A DNA stretch of 64,000 bases. It comes from Stenocarpella maydis (lineage: Eukaryota; Ascomycota; Sordariomycetes; Diaporthales; Diaporthaceae). Below the pieces are notes generated by a model. That model was not told the DNA's origin. It searched no databases and was given only the letters and a program-made list of their open reading frames with translations. The stretch covers positions 139,921-203,920 of the forward strand of contig NQMI01000012.1 of NCBI GenBank assembly GCA_002270565.1. Reading direction: 5' to 3'. Positions 1 to 11,736 of this stretch are shown here, in pieces. The position numbers and the translations under genes are program-made. Each line of letters begins with the position of its first letter. Within the stretch, counting starts at the first letter, position 1.

Positions 1-2872
1 GTACAGTTCCACAAATTCCGGAACAATATTGAAGTTGCAGCTTAAATTTCACCATGTCAATACTGATCTCCGGATCGGCGAACCCTTCCGGAGCTCTGAG
101 GACTGGGCACCCCTACAAGAACTTCGTACTCCGTGTTTCGACCGCCAACTTCGCAGAGGATCTTGTTCGTGCAGCATTCGCGCGCGAAAACCTGAGCCGA
201 CAGGAACTACCTAGGGACTACTACCACGATGATAACGACGATTTGGCGGCTTACGTTCCCGACCAAGACAAGGTGCCCCGGCCGGCGCAATTCTACCACT
301 GCCCGTCTCCGATCCGATCGTCGGTCCCGGGTCAACATGGGCTGACGATTTCTTGTGAAGAAACCCCCCAATGGATGCAGCAGAGTTGCATCTCATCCCC
401 ACGCGCTTGTCCCGGCACGGTGAGCTTCTTCCTGAACGGCACCCCACACCCACGCGTCACGGCCCAGACAGAAGGGAAGGCCAGCTCCAAAGGCGCCTCA
501 GGACGGGTTACGTACGAGGTTGTGGAGCGCGCAGGTCTTCTAGGCCAGTCCTCCCTGGGCCCCAGTGTCCATCGCGCGTATCGAATCGGAGGGGCTCGGC
601 ATCATATAGTCACGAGCACGAGAGCTCCGCGATGGCTAGCCTAGCCTCGTGGTTAGAGCTGCCTACACGTGTAGTGTACTTGACCCGGATGCCGCGGATG
701 TGTCACAGCCTGTCACGGAAGATATTTGGAACTGCGACTATAGTATGCCCCGCATCCCTATAGCAATCCGAATTAACCGGACTCTTCTCGCTTGGGAAAT
801 TATCAAGGACCGCCTACTCAAGGATACGTCCAGCTAGGTGCCGCTCACCCGCGGTACCGTGGTATTTCTCCTCAGCATTCCTACCAAGCTCGTGGCCCTG
901 GCGTTCTCGGAGGCTGATGGCATCTGTGGGGGCCCATTTCCACGTTGCCGACGGTACAGTCGGCGAGATTGTACAGTTTTCAACCGCAACCCATCTCCGT
1001 CGTTTCCGTGTTCCACGTGGGTTTTAGCCCGCCAAGAGTCCCACTCCTGCCAACGCTAATCGCATCCCGGGAGAACGAGGGTTCGGAAATGCTCGCGGCG
1101 AGTCGACCATTCTGAGCCATGGCAATCTCCAGATAGTTGCAGGAGGAGCGCCCCATAGGCCTGGGAGGGTCGATACCGGCAGTGCAGCGAGACATAGTGT
1201 TCCTAACTAACCGGAGGAGACACGGCGGCGACCGTCCAACCCCGTCAGCCACTCTATCTGCTTCGTGAAATGGGACGCAAGGGACTTGATATGATGTTGC
1301 ATCACAGACCCTAGCACGAGCGATGGAACATCTCGCCTGCTGGTGATGCACTAACTAGCATAGCTTCCGCGCGTTAAGGTTTCGTCATTGACAGTCGAGT
1401 GGAGGTGTAAAACGTGGAGGGAGACAGTGGGCTCGGTCTGGGAGGGAGCATCCTTTCTTGTCGTGACAACAGGAGCCGGCCACTCTTGGGACCGGGATGG
1501 TGCTTTTCTGCCAAAGTCAAGACTGGCTAGAATACAGTCAACAACCGGGTCACAGGCCTGTGCGAGCCCGGCGCACGGCAGGACTGGCTGATGGCGCCCG
1601 GCCGGGAATGTCACTTAGATTGACAAGGGGTTCGAGCATGATGCCTTGGTCAGGACCACGGGGAAACCTTCAGTCATGCTCGCGGCCGCTCCGTTGCCAT
1701 TGGTGAGCAGGCTTGGGCCGGCGCCCGGGGTGCTCTTCCTTTTCCCTCCTCTGTCCTCGTCAACCAAGACGGCGTGGCGTCGCGGTTTGTGCGCGTCGAT
1801 GAGAAAACCCCGGCAGCCATTCCGCGGCATTCTGTGAGCAACCGTGCGAGGAACGCTCTTGTCCGGTACCGGGAGCGGGACTCGTAAAACATTTCTATTG
1901 ATAGCTGGGGCGAGTTGTGACCTCGGGCGATTATATCGTTTGCTCGGGTCGCGTACGACGTGATGAAATGATCAATCTGCCACTCCCGTCCAAGTCGCCC
2001 ACTGGGGGGCACTCGCCTCGCGGAGCCCAGCCCGTCTGCCAATGTAAGCGACGCGGGAGCTCTCATGAAACTTCGGAGCCGGGAAGCCCCTCATGTTTTA
2101 AAACAATGGGGCTTGCACATTGCACGCCACTCTGCCAGTACTGTGTAACTGCCTGGCAGCCCTGACGGGCCCTGCAGGGATGGAGGGCGCCACAGGAAGC
2201 CATGCGTCCACCTCAAACCCGACCAAGCATTCTCTCGGGGCCTGCAGCCATGGGTGGGCGCCATTATGACAAGCCTTGCCAGCTATAGCCGCAGGCATGA
2301 GGCCCTCATCCGAGCCTCACCTGGTGGGAGAAGTGGGTCGCGACCGCGATAATAAGGGGGCTCTGGGCCGGCAGAACCTCATACACTCAGGAGGGCCCTT
2401 CGAGGAAGACGACCCCGCTTCACCCTCACCCACCCGTTCGAGGCCCTCGTCCAAGGTGTGCGGGAAGGAAAACGCCTCTGCAGCAAGGAAAACACCTCTG
2501 CACGGCCCTCACCCTCATCACCCACCCCCCCCTCTGGTGCTGCTCCACCCCGTGGCACCAGAGCTCCGGCACGAAACAAACGGATTGGCCAGTGTTGCCA
2601 GGGGCCTGTTTCTTCGTCCCGTCGTGATCGTTGCCCTCTGCCCTGGGCCCTGTCCCCCCGTCTCGTCTTACCTGGCGGGCCAGCTGGGATCGCATTCGAT
2701 TGACTCGCCCCGGCGCTGATCCCCCGGTCCAGAGAGGGTTGGCTGTGATGTGAGCTCACCATGGACTACATATGGGCTCACTCCCTCCTCCTCCTCCTCT
2801 CGTGATCGGAGGGCCTGGGTGACGCAGCAAGCGCCTGTTTCGACGAGCTGTATCATTTGACAATCCTGCACA
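1..2872. other. Stretch with no recognisable gene
   Basis: I see no gene I can support here. The longest open frames are under 200 codons (for example 54-644 on the plus strand), show no domain I recognise and overlap other frames of similar length. A 16-nt motif occurs twice with one mismatch at about 2467-2500. The part just before 2873 is the likely promoter and 5' leader of the BTB gene. Confidence 0.5.
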
Positions 2873-3958
2873 ATGTCCAGGCGACAAGACAATATGGCCT
2901 CATTGGGACCGTAAGTCACCTGCCCCTCCCTCCTCTCAGTCTCTCACAGCCACCTCTGCTAACACTGAAGGCTTCTTACTAGTCTGCCTGGCGCTGAGGT
3001 CGTGCGCCTGCTGGTCGGCCCGAGCCAAAAGGAATTCACGGTCCATAAGAAACTCCTGTGTGCCTCGTGCTCCTTTTTCCGGTATAGCCTGGAGACTGTA
3101 GACTCGGTCCCAGACTCACCCGACAGCGACCTGTCCATGTCCGGAGGAGCCCAGCCGGACCGTATCCTCTGGCTTTCCGAAGAGTGCCCCGAGATGATGG
3201 ACCTCTTCATCCTCTGGCTGTACCGCCGCAACTCGTTCCGGGCCATTCTGGAGCAGATGATCTCTACGGTGGCTGTCGAGCTCAAGCCAGCCAACAAGGC
3301 CAAGATACAAGCCGGCAGGCGAGCCCTTCACTGGAACCTTGTGAAGCTGCACATGTTCGCTGCCGTCATACGAATACCCGCCCTGCAGGATACCACCATG
3401 GACGCTGTGCAGGACATGTACCTTCGGTGTGACTGGGACGTGTCTTACTCCTTCGTGCGCCATCTCTACGAGGACTGCTCGCGTGAGCAGTCCTTCCGCC
3501 TCCGGAAGTGGTCCGTCGCGATGCTCGCCTGGACGCTCAGCAACGGGGGCGTGGACCCCCAGGCATTCAACGAGCTGTTCGACGAGTTCCCGGAGCTGGG
3601 CGCCGACTACGCCATGCACGTGGAGAAGATGGCCGACAGCAGGTCCAACATCAGCGTCAAGAACCCACAGCTCCGGCTGCCCCGCAACAAGCTCAAGAAC
3701 GACGAGCGAAACTTCGGGTTCCGGCAGTGCTCCTTCCACAGCCACCGGTCCACCGTCGGCGAGGGGAGGTGCCCTTATGCGACGGAACAGCAGTCGATAC
3801 TCAGCCCCAGGGCGGGCGACGAGTTCGTGGTGTCGCCGCAGTCATCGCCGGTCGAGGTGACTACCCCGTCGCCGTCCAAGACTCGTGCCCCACATAGCCG
3901 GCTCAAGAGCAGTGGCTCGGCCATCTGGACTGTCCCTGAGAGTGCCGACGAGACTTGA
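2873..3958 (+). CDS. BTB/POZ domain protein
   Basis: Two exons, 2873-2910 and 2983-3958, give 337 aa. The 72-nt intron has a GTAAGT donor and a CTAG acceptor, and the codon split across it reads CCT. A BTB/POZ fold is indicated by residues ~20-110: VVRLLVGPSQKEFTVHKKLL, then a Cys-rich CASCSFFR, then an acidic stretch and a FILWLYRR helix. BTB domains form dimers and often recruit targets to Cullin-3 ligases or act in transcription. Many fungi have large families of such short BTB proteins whose targets are unknown. The tail (~225-337) is Ser/Pro-rich and probably disordered. No kelch, MATH or zinc-finger domain is visible. The start at 2873 is chosen because it lies in the same frame just ahead of the BTB core; a second in-frame ATG lies at 2894. 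The specific role is not inferable. Confidence 0.8.
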
Positions 3959-3969
3959 AGTGCATCAAG

Positions 3970-4025
3970 GTAAGATGGGTACCCCCTTCTTGACCTCTTC
4001 CTCTACGGGCACTGACGCCTCACAG
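3970..4025 (+). other. Probable 3'-UTR intron of the BTB gene
   Basis: Twelve bases after the TGA stop the sequence has a strong donor (AAG|GTAAGA), a CACTGAC branch-like motif and a CACAG acceptor, 56 nt in all. This is the size and consensus of the coding introns in the window. An intron here would lie entirely in the 3' UTR. Inferred from consensus only. Confidence 0.45.
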
Positions 4026-6610
4026 CCTAGCCTTGGCACATTCTCAATCAATCCATCTCGTCCCGCCAGCCCGCGGACCCGGAAGACTTGCCAACTCTAT
4101 CCCTGCGAACGGCCTGTTTGGAGCTCACATCACGAGCCACACCCATCCAAGACCCCTTGGGGTCCGCCGTCGTCGTTGTATTGCTATCGACACTTCTTCC
4201 CGCCCCTCACGCCAAACGTTCTTGAAAAAAAGAACAAGATATTCTGGCCTATCACGGAGCCGCATGTGGCGAGAAAGCTGGGCTTTTCCACTTTTCATGA
4301 AAAGAGATTTCACGACCCACCCCGCCGACAAGGCGGTGATATACGAGGGCTGACACCTGGGGGTTCCCTCCATGCGCTTACAACCGCTGCTGCTCTTCAC
4401 CCTCCTCTCCCCAACACCAACACATCATTATGTGCCTGCTGGGAGCATTCCAATCGGCCTCACCTCACGGATGATCAAGGATCACCGAGGCGTGTGCATC
4501 GACATGCCGGTGCCGCGGCAGGATCGCCCTCGCGGCAACAACTTGATGAACATGAACGGCAAGCCTTCTGGAGGCTTCCTCCTTCTAAACTAGGCTAGTG
4601 CTCCGAGAGAGCGAGATGCCTCTTCTTACAATTTACAACGCTTTAGATGGCGTCTTTTCAACCCGAATCTCTCCATACTCCTTCATGATGTGATCGGTCC
4701 CCCATTGTGAACACCCTGTACTAGTAGGCTGTACGGATGTCAAACCGCAAGGAAGCTTTGCCATCCTGCCGGTGTGGTAGGCCAGGGAGGCTGGGTATAT
4801 CAATCAGCGCGCTGCCGATTTGCGGACATTAACCGAGAAAGGCCTCGAAGAATTTCCCCGACAGTAGCGTGTAACTGAGCCAAGACCCCGGGCCCAGATA
4901 TGCATAAAATGAATGGGATAGCAGCTTGTACGGAGTACTGCTTGTCTGGGTAAGCTTTGCTTTTAGCCTGCGGTATTCCCCGTCGCGTGCCTCCCTGTTT
5001 TTCAGAAGTGCCAGTTGCATTCACACGTGAGGCCTAATTTTCAACTCAGATATAGTTTGGAGGTGACGAAGGCCTAGTGATCACGTTTTATAAACTTACA
5101 CCTCGTGCGAGATAGGTAGGCTGTGCGCCAACTTATTGTAACAGGGGTGGGGCGAGGAGGCCCCACCAGGAACAGGCAACGACCGCCTTGAGATACATCC
5201 AACCTTGTCTACACTACCAGCAACGGCATCCCTCAACCCGGGCAGAAGGGTCGCAGGAGCGCTCCTCCCGACTTGGCTTCTTGGCATCTGAAATCTCTCC
5301 GTGGCGGAGGGGGGAGAGGCCAACCAGCTTGAGAGAGTTGGAAATAGTTACGCCAAGGGGGTTAGTAACTAATAACTAAGCCATCGTGTCCTGGAGGTGG
5401 TCAATGATGAAATATGCATACGGGCGCCATTCCTAGGCATGTTTCAAAATACGCCGGTCTGGTCTCCCTTCAAGGACTCCCCAGTTTGTATGAACAACGC
5501 GACAGCTTTATACTGAGTAAGCAATACCGACAGAAGTTGAATGTACTTCTCAGCCCCAACTTAATTCCAGAACAGAATCAGGAGCACACCTAGGTAGCGC
5601 ATATTGTACATGGGTGCAATGTCTTATAAACTCTCGAGCGCGGCTGAAGCCTTGGTGCAGTTAAAATAAAGGTTTGATGAAATCTTGTGTCAGGATTCTG
5701 GACGTGGCATGTGAGTAGAGCAGCTTGACTGGTTTCTAGTGCTATAGCAATAGAGAGAGGAATGCTCGGTTATATACACAATGGAGCACCACAATACTGG
5801 GCCCCCAGCAAGCCCCTGATTCGTGACGTCTTGAAGCGCCCATTCTGGCTTCAGTCACTACTTGTAAGAATCAGATGATGTACATGAAATGTGTACACAA
5901 TCCTTTTGGAGCAGTCCATGTGAAGAATGCTCACCAGACGTTCAGCTGTCGCTCGGGGTGAAGTTTGGATGGAATTTAGGATCCTGTCTTTCAGGACACA
6001 GAGACATGTATTGTACCTGGCGTCACGTACACTGCGGCTCAATGTCACAATAGGGGAGGATTCGCCTGCTCTCTGTTGCGGCTTGGGCTGACCAGGCAGG
6101 GCCGAAGCCTTGCCGCGCAGAGCAGCCAGTCACAGGAGACATCTTGTGACCGATGAGGCCGGCTATGAATTACTCTTGTCGCAGGATCGCTGTATCCCGA
6201 AGTGCGTGGCTCACGACGAAATTAACTGTACAGGCGAATCAGACCTTACGCCCGGTCAAACCTTTGCCGACAGGTTCGTCGTGGCAGTTTGTTCGATTGA
6301 CGCACTTCCAAAGTACCGGAATCCAAGGTTCCGCAAACACACCAACGAGCCACCATCTTCTGCGTAACTCATTGCGGCTGGCGTGGCCAGGAACGCTTAT
6401 TAATTAGGGAGTGACTCAGCTGGGGGGTAGGGAAGGAGGACCCAGCCACGATCTTGCGTGGTTTTACTACACAACCAGTTATAGGCAGAGTTGTAGCATG
6501 TATCCAGCAGAGCGGTGCTATGCACAAATACTAACTCTACCCACCTACCAAGATTCCGAGGAAAGAATTAACCTTGTGAGCGCTACTGTACGAAATGTTT
6601 CCAGCATTCC
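4026..6610. other. Intergenic, no supported gene
   Basis: Holds the 3' UTR of the BTB gene and then mostly AT-richer sequence. A 73-codon open frame at 4372-4593 begins with a hydrophobic stretch (MRLQPLLLFTLLS). It has no recognisable family, so I leave it as a weak candidate only. The stretch 4700-6600 has many short open frames on both strands and nothing recognisable. The gene-free gap fits decayed intergenic DNA. Confidence 0.4.
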
Positions 6611-7584
6611 TTAGGCGTTAAGGAAAGCCTCCAATTGCTTCATGTATTTCTGCCGCTGATGAACGTGGGAGAAGTGCGCAGCATTATCCAGTGTGATCCA
6701 CTTCACCCGCCCAATGTGGTCAAAGAACGGTTGCATGGCCACGTCTTGAGCTTCGTCCTGTGCCCCGTTGATGAGAAGGGTGGGAACCTTTATCCTGGGC
6801 AGTTTGGGCGTACAAGTCCAGTTGCGAAGCGAGCCGGACGCATGTAGCTCGCTCGGGCCATACCTGTAGCTGTGGTCAGCTCTTGGTTTCCTCTCACTTC
6901 TCAGGTGAGGCAGGATGTGACGTACATTGTACCATAGGTAGTCGGATCTTTGGCAAACCAGTCAAGTGCAGCCTGGACTTCTGGTGATGGCCAAGGCCTG
7001 GTGAGACTCAGATGCCTCTTGTAGAAGATTTCAACAGCAGCCTCGTACTCAGGGCTCTCAAAGTCATGGGTCTCGTCGGCACGGTCTAATGCCTTCTGGA
7101 CTTTCGCGGGTAGTTGCTTTCTTAAAGTGGCAACGCCCTGTTGGAAGGCCGCCATGCTTGCAAGGCTGTTAGAAATGACCAGCCGGCGGAGGTTGGACGG
7201 GCCCGGCTCTGCTGCTGCCCATTCGGCGGCCAGCATTCCACCCCACGAGTGCCCGTACACATCAACAGGCCGATTCCGAAGACCGAGGTGGAGGAGTAGG
7301 TTATCCAGCTCCTTCAGAAATAGCCCCACCGACCAGAACTTCTCGTCGCCATTCTTCTCAGGTAGATGGGTCGACCGGCCGTTTCCGATCTGGTCGTAAA
7401 AGATGAGTGGAGTCGAGGGCGCGAGGTCGGAAAGGGGTAGCAGATAGTCATGGCAGGCCCCGGGGCCACCGTGGAGGACGATCAGCGGGACTGCTGAGGC
7501 ACCGAGGTCGCCGGCAACCTTGTACCAAGTCTTGCACGGCTCTGGCAGGCCTTCAACGGGGAATGATGCAAATCCCTCGGCCAT
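6611..7584 (-). CDS. Proline iminopeptidase-type alpha/beta hydrolase (S33)
   Basis: Exons 7584-6926 and 6863-6611 give 303 aa, the usual length for this family. The 62-nt intron has a GTACGT donor and CTACAG acceptor, and joining restores TMYGPSEL, a conserved segment of the family. Visible elements are the oxyanion-hole HGGPG (~residue 38), DQIGNGRS, the nucleophile elbow GHSWGG with the catalytic Ser (~108), a C-terminal Asp in NGAQDEAQ, and a His in NAAHFSHV near the end. This is the layout of proline-specific peptidases and related L-amino-acid amidases, which release N-terminal residues or hydrolyse amides in the cytosol. There is no signal peptide. Fungi have many paralogues of different specificity, so the true substrate is uncertain. 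The gene stands alone in a gene-poor stretch. Confidence 0.85.
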
Positions 7585-8231
7585 GGCTGCTACCTAGGTG
7601 GTGAAGTGGATTGCGAGGTGTAGTCCGTGGTGAGCCGGGCCCAAGGCAACGAAAGATCGGAGTGTTTAAAGACGGTAGTAAAGAAAGAAAGAGGTGGAGA
7701 GGCCCAAGGCCTGTTTTATTTGATTTGGTGGGGTTCTTCAACTTTGGTGGCACACCCATCAACGTGATTCATTTGGAAGCCAAGTTTAGTACTGTTAGTT
7801 GTAAACAGGGATCTAGATGCGTTAATGGCTGAGCCGTTGTCTATCTGTGACTTCTTAAGGGAGGGGAAGCAGCTGACGGCTTCGACTCGCAGACGAGATT
7901 GTGTCACATTGGGCCTGTAGGGACTATCGAAACCTTTCTTTAGTTCCAGGCTATATCAAAACTTCAAGTGATATCGAATCTCACGTCAGCTTGTCGTATG
8001 ATGCGGACGTCATCACCGCTACCTTGGGTTTTTGGAGATGTTCATGTTCAGGACAAGAGGCCCGGGCATGCATCACATTAGAACTCACACATCAAATTGC
8101 AATGGCTTAAGTGTAGCCAACATCTCCCCATCGCAGCGTTTGAGTAGACGCTGCAGCTCATGGCTAATTGGCACTAAGTCATCACACTGGTGGTTTACAA
8201 AGATTGCTCATAATCTCATATACCACCGCAG
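7585..8231. other. Intergenic, promoter side of the hydrolase gene
   Basis: No gene seen. The first few hundred bases are the likely promoter of the minus-strand hydrolase. The rest is AT-richer and leads into the pyrimidine tract. Confidence 0.4.
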
Positions 8232-8417
8232 CTCCTTTCTCTCTCTCCTTTTCTTTTCTTTTTCTTTTTTTTTCTTTTTTTTTTCTTTTCTTTTCTTTTT
8301 TTTCTTTTTTCTTCTTTTTTTCTTCTTTTTTTTTCTTTTTTTTCTTTTTTTTCTTTTTTTTCTTTTTTTTCTTTTTTTTTCTCTTCTTTTCTTTTCTTTT
8401 TTTTTTTAAAAAAAAAA
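8232..8417 (+). repeat. Long pyrimidine tract followed by A10
   Basis: The plus strand from 8232 to 8407 is purely C and T, mostly T4-T9 runs separated by single C. It is followed directly by ten A at 8408-8417. Read on the minus strand it is a purine tract that begins at a T10/A-run junction. Such tracts expand by slippage and can take up triplex or unusual structure. Any open frame through it encodes only Phe/Leu/Ser and is not a gene. Confidence 0.95.
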
Positions 8418-8463
8418 CAGAAAACAGAAAAGGGAATTGTGGCCGGATTAAAAACGAAACCAG

Positions 8464-9033
8464 CTAGATACTCATATACAAGAAAAGGACATAGCCCAGA
8501 TTAAATTGGATTACAACTGAACCTAAGCCGAGGCAACAGTAGCACCGCTCAACATGAAGAAGTAGTCCAGACCCCTCGTTGGCCTCGCTGCCCTCCAGCT
8601 CAAAGCCGTTGTACTCGAGCAGCTCTGTGGAAGTGTTAGCAACTATCAGGCTGGCCTCTTCTTCGCTGGCAACCTCAGCCGATCCATATCCGTTAGTCAG
8701 AGTAGCATAGAACAGCACCAGAAGAGGTGATCTTAGCCTCAACCTTGCCGCCCTCCGTGGTAAGAGGGATAGCGTTGGCTTACATATAGCACAGAGCGCG
8801 AGAATTATCTGATCATCATCTGTTGGCTCAGTCAAATCAGCTAGGATAGTCGCAGCAGAATCCGACAGCACAACATCCTCTGTGCCGTCAGAAATCAGAT
8901 GATTGCCGTTGCATACAAATGACTGTGTTGATACAGGAAGTATATGGTTCGGCTTGTTCCATTTGCAATGTGATGGGTTTGGAAATTTTTTATATAATCT
9001 TTCTACAATCTGAGTGAAATTCCAACTCAGCAA
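8464..9033 (-). pseudogene. Broken coding relic, family not recognised
   Basis: The minus strand carries protein-like stretches in more than one frame. One frame reads DSAATILADLTEPTDDDQII. A second frame, around 8770-8690, reads TEGGKVEAKITSSGAVLCYS before a stop. The first frame then resumes with GYGSAEVASEEEASLIVANT and ends at 8464. Alternation of plausible protein between two frames suggests a frameshifted remnant of a gene or mobile-element protein. I cannot name the family. The surrounding DNA is AT-rich and gene-poor, which fits decay. It could instead be chance open sequence or a gene with unusual introns; the GTAAGC at about 8780 on the minus strand is one possible donor. Confidence 0.35.
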
Positions 9034-9118
9034 GGATAAGTGCGTTTGAAAATTGGAATCTGGTGAGTCCTGAGGGATAGGATATGGATATTAGCATTGC
9101 CTTATAGTCTAGTCCAGC

Positions 9119-9402
9119 TGTTCTGGGATCAATTCAAGGCCTAATAGGGTTAGTGTAGCAATAGCAGTGGGCGACTGCACACCAGTGGGCTACTACTACT
9201 ACTGTCACAGCACTACTGTCACAGCACTGTCACAACAGTAGGCAACTACAGTAGGTGAAGACTACAGTGAATGTAGTTGGGTGCTGACTAAGCAACCACT
9301 ACCAACTATATAGACCCGAACTGGCTGTGCGGGCTACGCCCGCAACACTACCACTTCCTCCATAGCGAATCTACCAACATACCCACCACTCGCATTGCAA
9401 CA
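9119..9402. mobile_element. Possible LTR or other transposon remnant
   Basis: The block begins with TGTTCTGG and can be read as ending in GCAACA, so it has TG...CA ends. It holds short internal repeats of ACTGTCACAGC (9200-9235) and a perfect 6-bp-stem hairpin GCGGGC-TAC-GCCCGC near 9337-9351. TATATA occurs just before the hairpin (~9308). These features resemble the solo LTRs of fungal retroelements. No matching 5-bp target-site duplication is visible at these exact ends, and no second copy lies in the window, so the call is weak. Confidence 0.25.
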
Positions 9403-10627
9403 CGTGATCTAGTTAACAGTTAGTGTGAAATTACTCAGTTGATTTACTTGAAATCGAGCACTGAGGTCCGTGGAACAATTATCTGGTTCTAAGTACATAG
9501 AATGATAAAATGAATTAGGTTTATTTACGTCTCAGACACGCTTTGTTTTCACTGACATTGGACATGGGCAATGCTTTGGCCGTTTTCTGAGGAGCGTTTC
9601 AGCCCAGGGAACACAAGGCCGGCCCGGTTTCTGTCGAGCGACTTCATTCTCATGCTTGGAACCAGATTTATCAGTTAGTTCTCTGCGTTTAAGACGAGTC
9701 TCCATATTTGATATTCAGAAGACACTAAGGAAAGTAGGTCACGCAGGTCCCTGGGTGTATTCATCCATCCTAAGTAGATTAAAAGTGATTTCAGTTCCAC
9801 CCACCGATTTACCTAGACATGTACTAAGCTTACCGGGGGTGTTGTCTTCTGAGTACTGCTACGAGATTTTGATAGCTAAATGAATCCTGCAGAGCGACAG
9901 AGACACACAAGGTTGAGAAGCCTGGCACAACCATGGAGACGGCGCCATACGCCGTTATATTGAAAGACACAAGAAATCGGAAAAGCAATTCTAGAGAATG
10001 TGTATTAGAGGTATTACTATCATCATCGTCAAGTATACGGTACAATTCTCAAGCTATCTGCCCTTAGAGGAATTATTTGATTAGCTTAAGGATGGTTTAG
10101 TGATGGCCTTGAATCTTGGATGCCACCCTTGTGGGGCGTTGTGGTAGGTCTACTGGAAGGCAGTGATGCTAATCCTCTTCTGGCCTAGCCGCTGGTGAAG
10201 TTGCTGCAAAAGTGACGCACAGGCATGTGGCCACCCCACCGTATTATAGTACCCCACATCCAGTGGCAGGTCAATCAGTGATGGCGGGGCAGGTCTGGAA
10301 GACAGAGCACTTGAGGGGAGCGACCCCTCAATAGCCAACGTTGAATATCGCCTTGCATCTTCCTTGACGGCGTCTTTGCAAAGGCATCTTATCTACCCTA
10401 CCTGGAGATTGCCAGCAATTAAGAAGGCAACTAGGCTTCAATCAGGCTGCCTTTCCAGCACGGACAGAACAGACAGACGGGTGGACGCGTTGACTCCCCC
10501 CACACACCGAATTCGCTACAGCATTTTCCAAGCACCAAGAACCGGCACACGACCTCTTTTTCTCTCTCAACTCCGCCGCCGTCTTCCAAGAACCCTCTCT
10601 CAGATTTACAGACCGTTTGCTGTTGCT
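9403..10627. other. Intergenic, no supported gene; promoter of TMA22
   Basis: Nothing recognisable in 9403-10350. From about 10540 a CT-rich leader runs up to the TMA22 start at 10628, typical of a fungal promoter and 5' UTR. Confidence 0.45.
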
Positions 10628-11382
10628 ATGGCAGACACAGAAGCTGCACCGACCGAGCCACAAGGTCTGAGAGTGCTGTATTGTGGTGGTATGTTCCGTA
10701 GCCAGACCACCCGTCGCCCCTCCATATCGTTGCTCACCCTACCACCCGCGGTTAACATATCCTACAATAGTCTGTACCCTACCCCCGGAGTATTGCGAGT
10801 ACGGCGGCACGGTAAAGAAATGTCAGGAGTGGCTCGAGAAGAACCACAAGGAATTGTATGACAAGATATGGTCACCCGGTACGAGATACCCAACTCACGT
10901 GCCTTTCCCTCCAGCACGGCAACCCCCAGCAGGCAGACCTGACCCCCCCGTTTTCCGACCGCACAGAAGCCCTAGCAGCCTCGACAGCCAACCTCTCGGT
11001 CGAGGCCCAGAAGCGCGCTGAGAAGGACGCCCTCAAGAAGACGGCCAAGGCTGAGGCCGCCGAGCAGAAGCAGGCTGACAAGCGCGCCACGAGCATCGTC
11101 ACTATCAAGCGCATCGAGCGCAACAAGCGCAAGCACGTCACGGCCGTCTCGGGGCTCGAGGCCTTCGACCTCGACCTCAAGAAGGTCGCCAAGGAGTTCG
11201 GCAAGAAATTCGCCACCGGCTCCAGCGTGACAAAGACCCCGTCCGGCGGCGAGGAGATCGTGGTGCAGGGCGACGTGAGCGACGAGATCGAGGAGTTCCT
11301 CAACGAGAAGTACAAGCAGATACCCGAGGACAACATCGAGTTTGTGGATGACAAGAAGAAGAAGTCGGCAAGCGCTCCCTAG
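10628..11382 (+). CDS. TMA22: TMA22/DENR translation-machinery-associated protein
   Basis: Exons 10628-10688, 10771-10878 and 10967-11382 give 194 aa, the normal fungal length. The introns (82 and 88 nt) have GTATGT and GTACGA donors; splicing restores LYCGVCTLPPEYCEYGG and DKIWSPEALAAST. The first segment is the N-terminal zinc-binding module of DENR, with Cys in YCGVC and PPEYC. Residues ~95-180 form the SUI1/eIF1-like domain (TSIVTIKRIERNKRKHVTAVSGLEAF...LKKVAKEFGKKFATGSSV). TMA22 pairs with TMA20 (MCT-1) on the 40S subunit and acts in recycling of post-termination 40S ribosomes and in re-initiation. The end is Lys-rich and acidic. It lies convergent with the borealin gene, 354 bp away. 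Confidence 0.95.
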
Positions 11383-11736
11383 AAGGTGTGGCAGGACGGA
11401 TGAGGGAATAGCCGGCCAGTATGGGCCTTTGGCGCCCTGGGTATGGGGGTCGGGGGAGCGAAATCAACGAATTTACGATGCATACAGGCGTATACATAGC
11501 GTTGCCATGATGAGCACAAGCCGATGGCGGCCTTGTGTAAATGCATGCTGTGGACTAAAGTCAGCTATTGGAAAAGCAGGACAGACTGCCGCGATAGCCT
11601 CAAACAGTTTCAATGATGCAACGCCTTCCCAAACACCCTGCTATCCCAGGCCATCCCACGACTTTTTCAAGAAAACCATGACCACTCTCGTGGTGTCCTC
11701 CGTATCTCCCGCCTGCGCGACTCAAGTCCCCCTCGT
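11383..11736. other. Convergent 3' flanks of TMA22 and borealin
   Basis: 354 bp between two stop codons on opposite strands. I see no gene here; it should hold both 3' UTRs, which may overlap. Confidence 0.6.

Noticed and set aside
54..644. 196-codon open frame near the window start
   Set aside because: No recognisable domain, equally long frames overlap it in other phases, and composition is not gene-like.
3116..3745. 209-codon minus-strand frame opposite the BTB gene
   Set aside because: Complementary-strand shadow of the BTB coding exon, which has a clear domain on the plus strand.
8032..8467. Open frames encoding long Phe/Leu runs
   Set aside because: Purely the translation of the pyrimidine tract.
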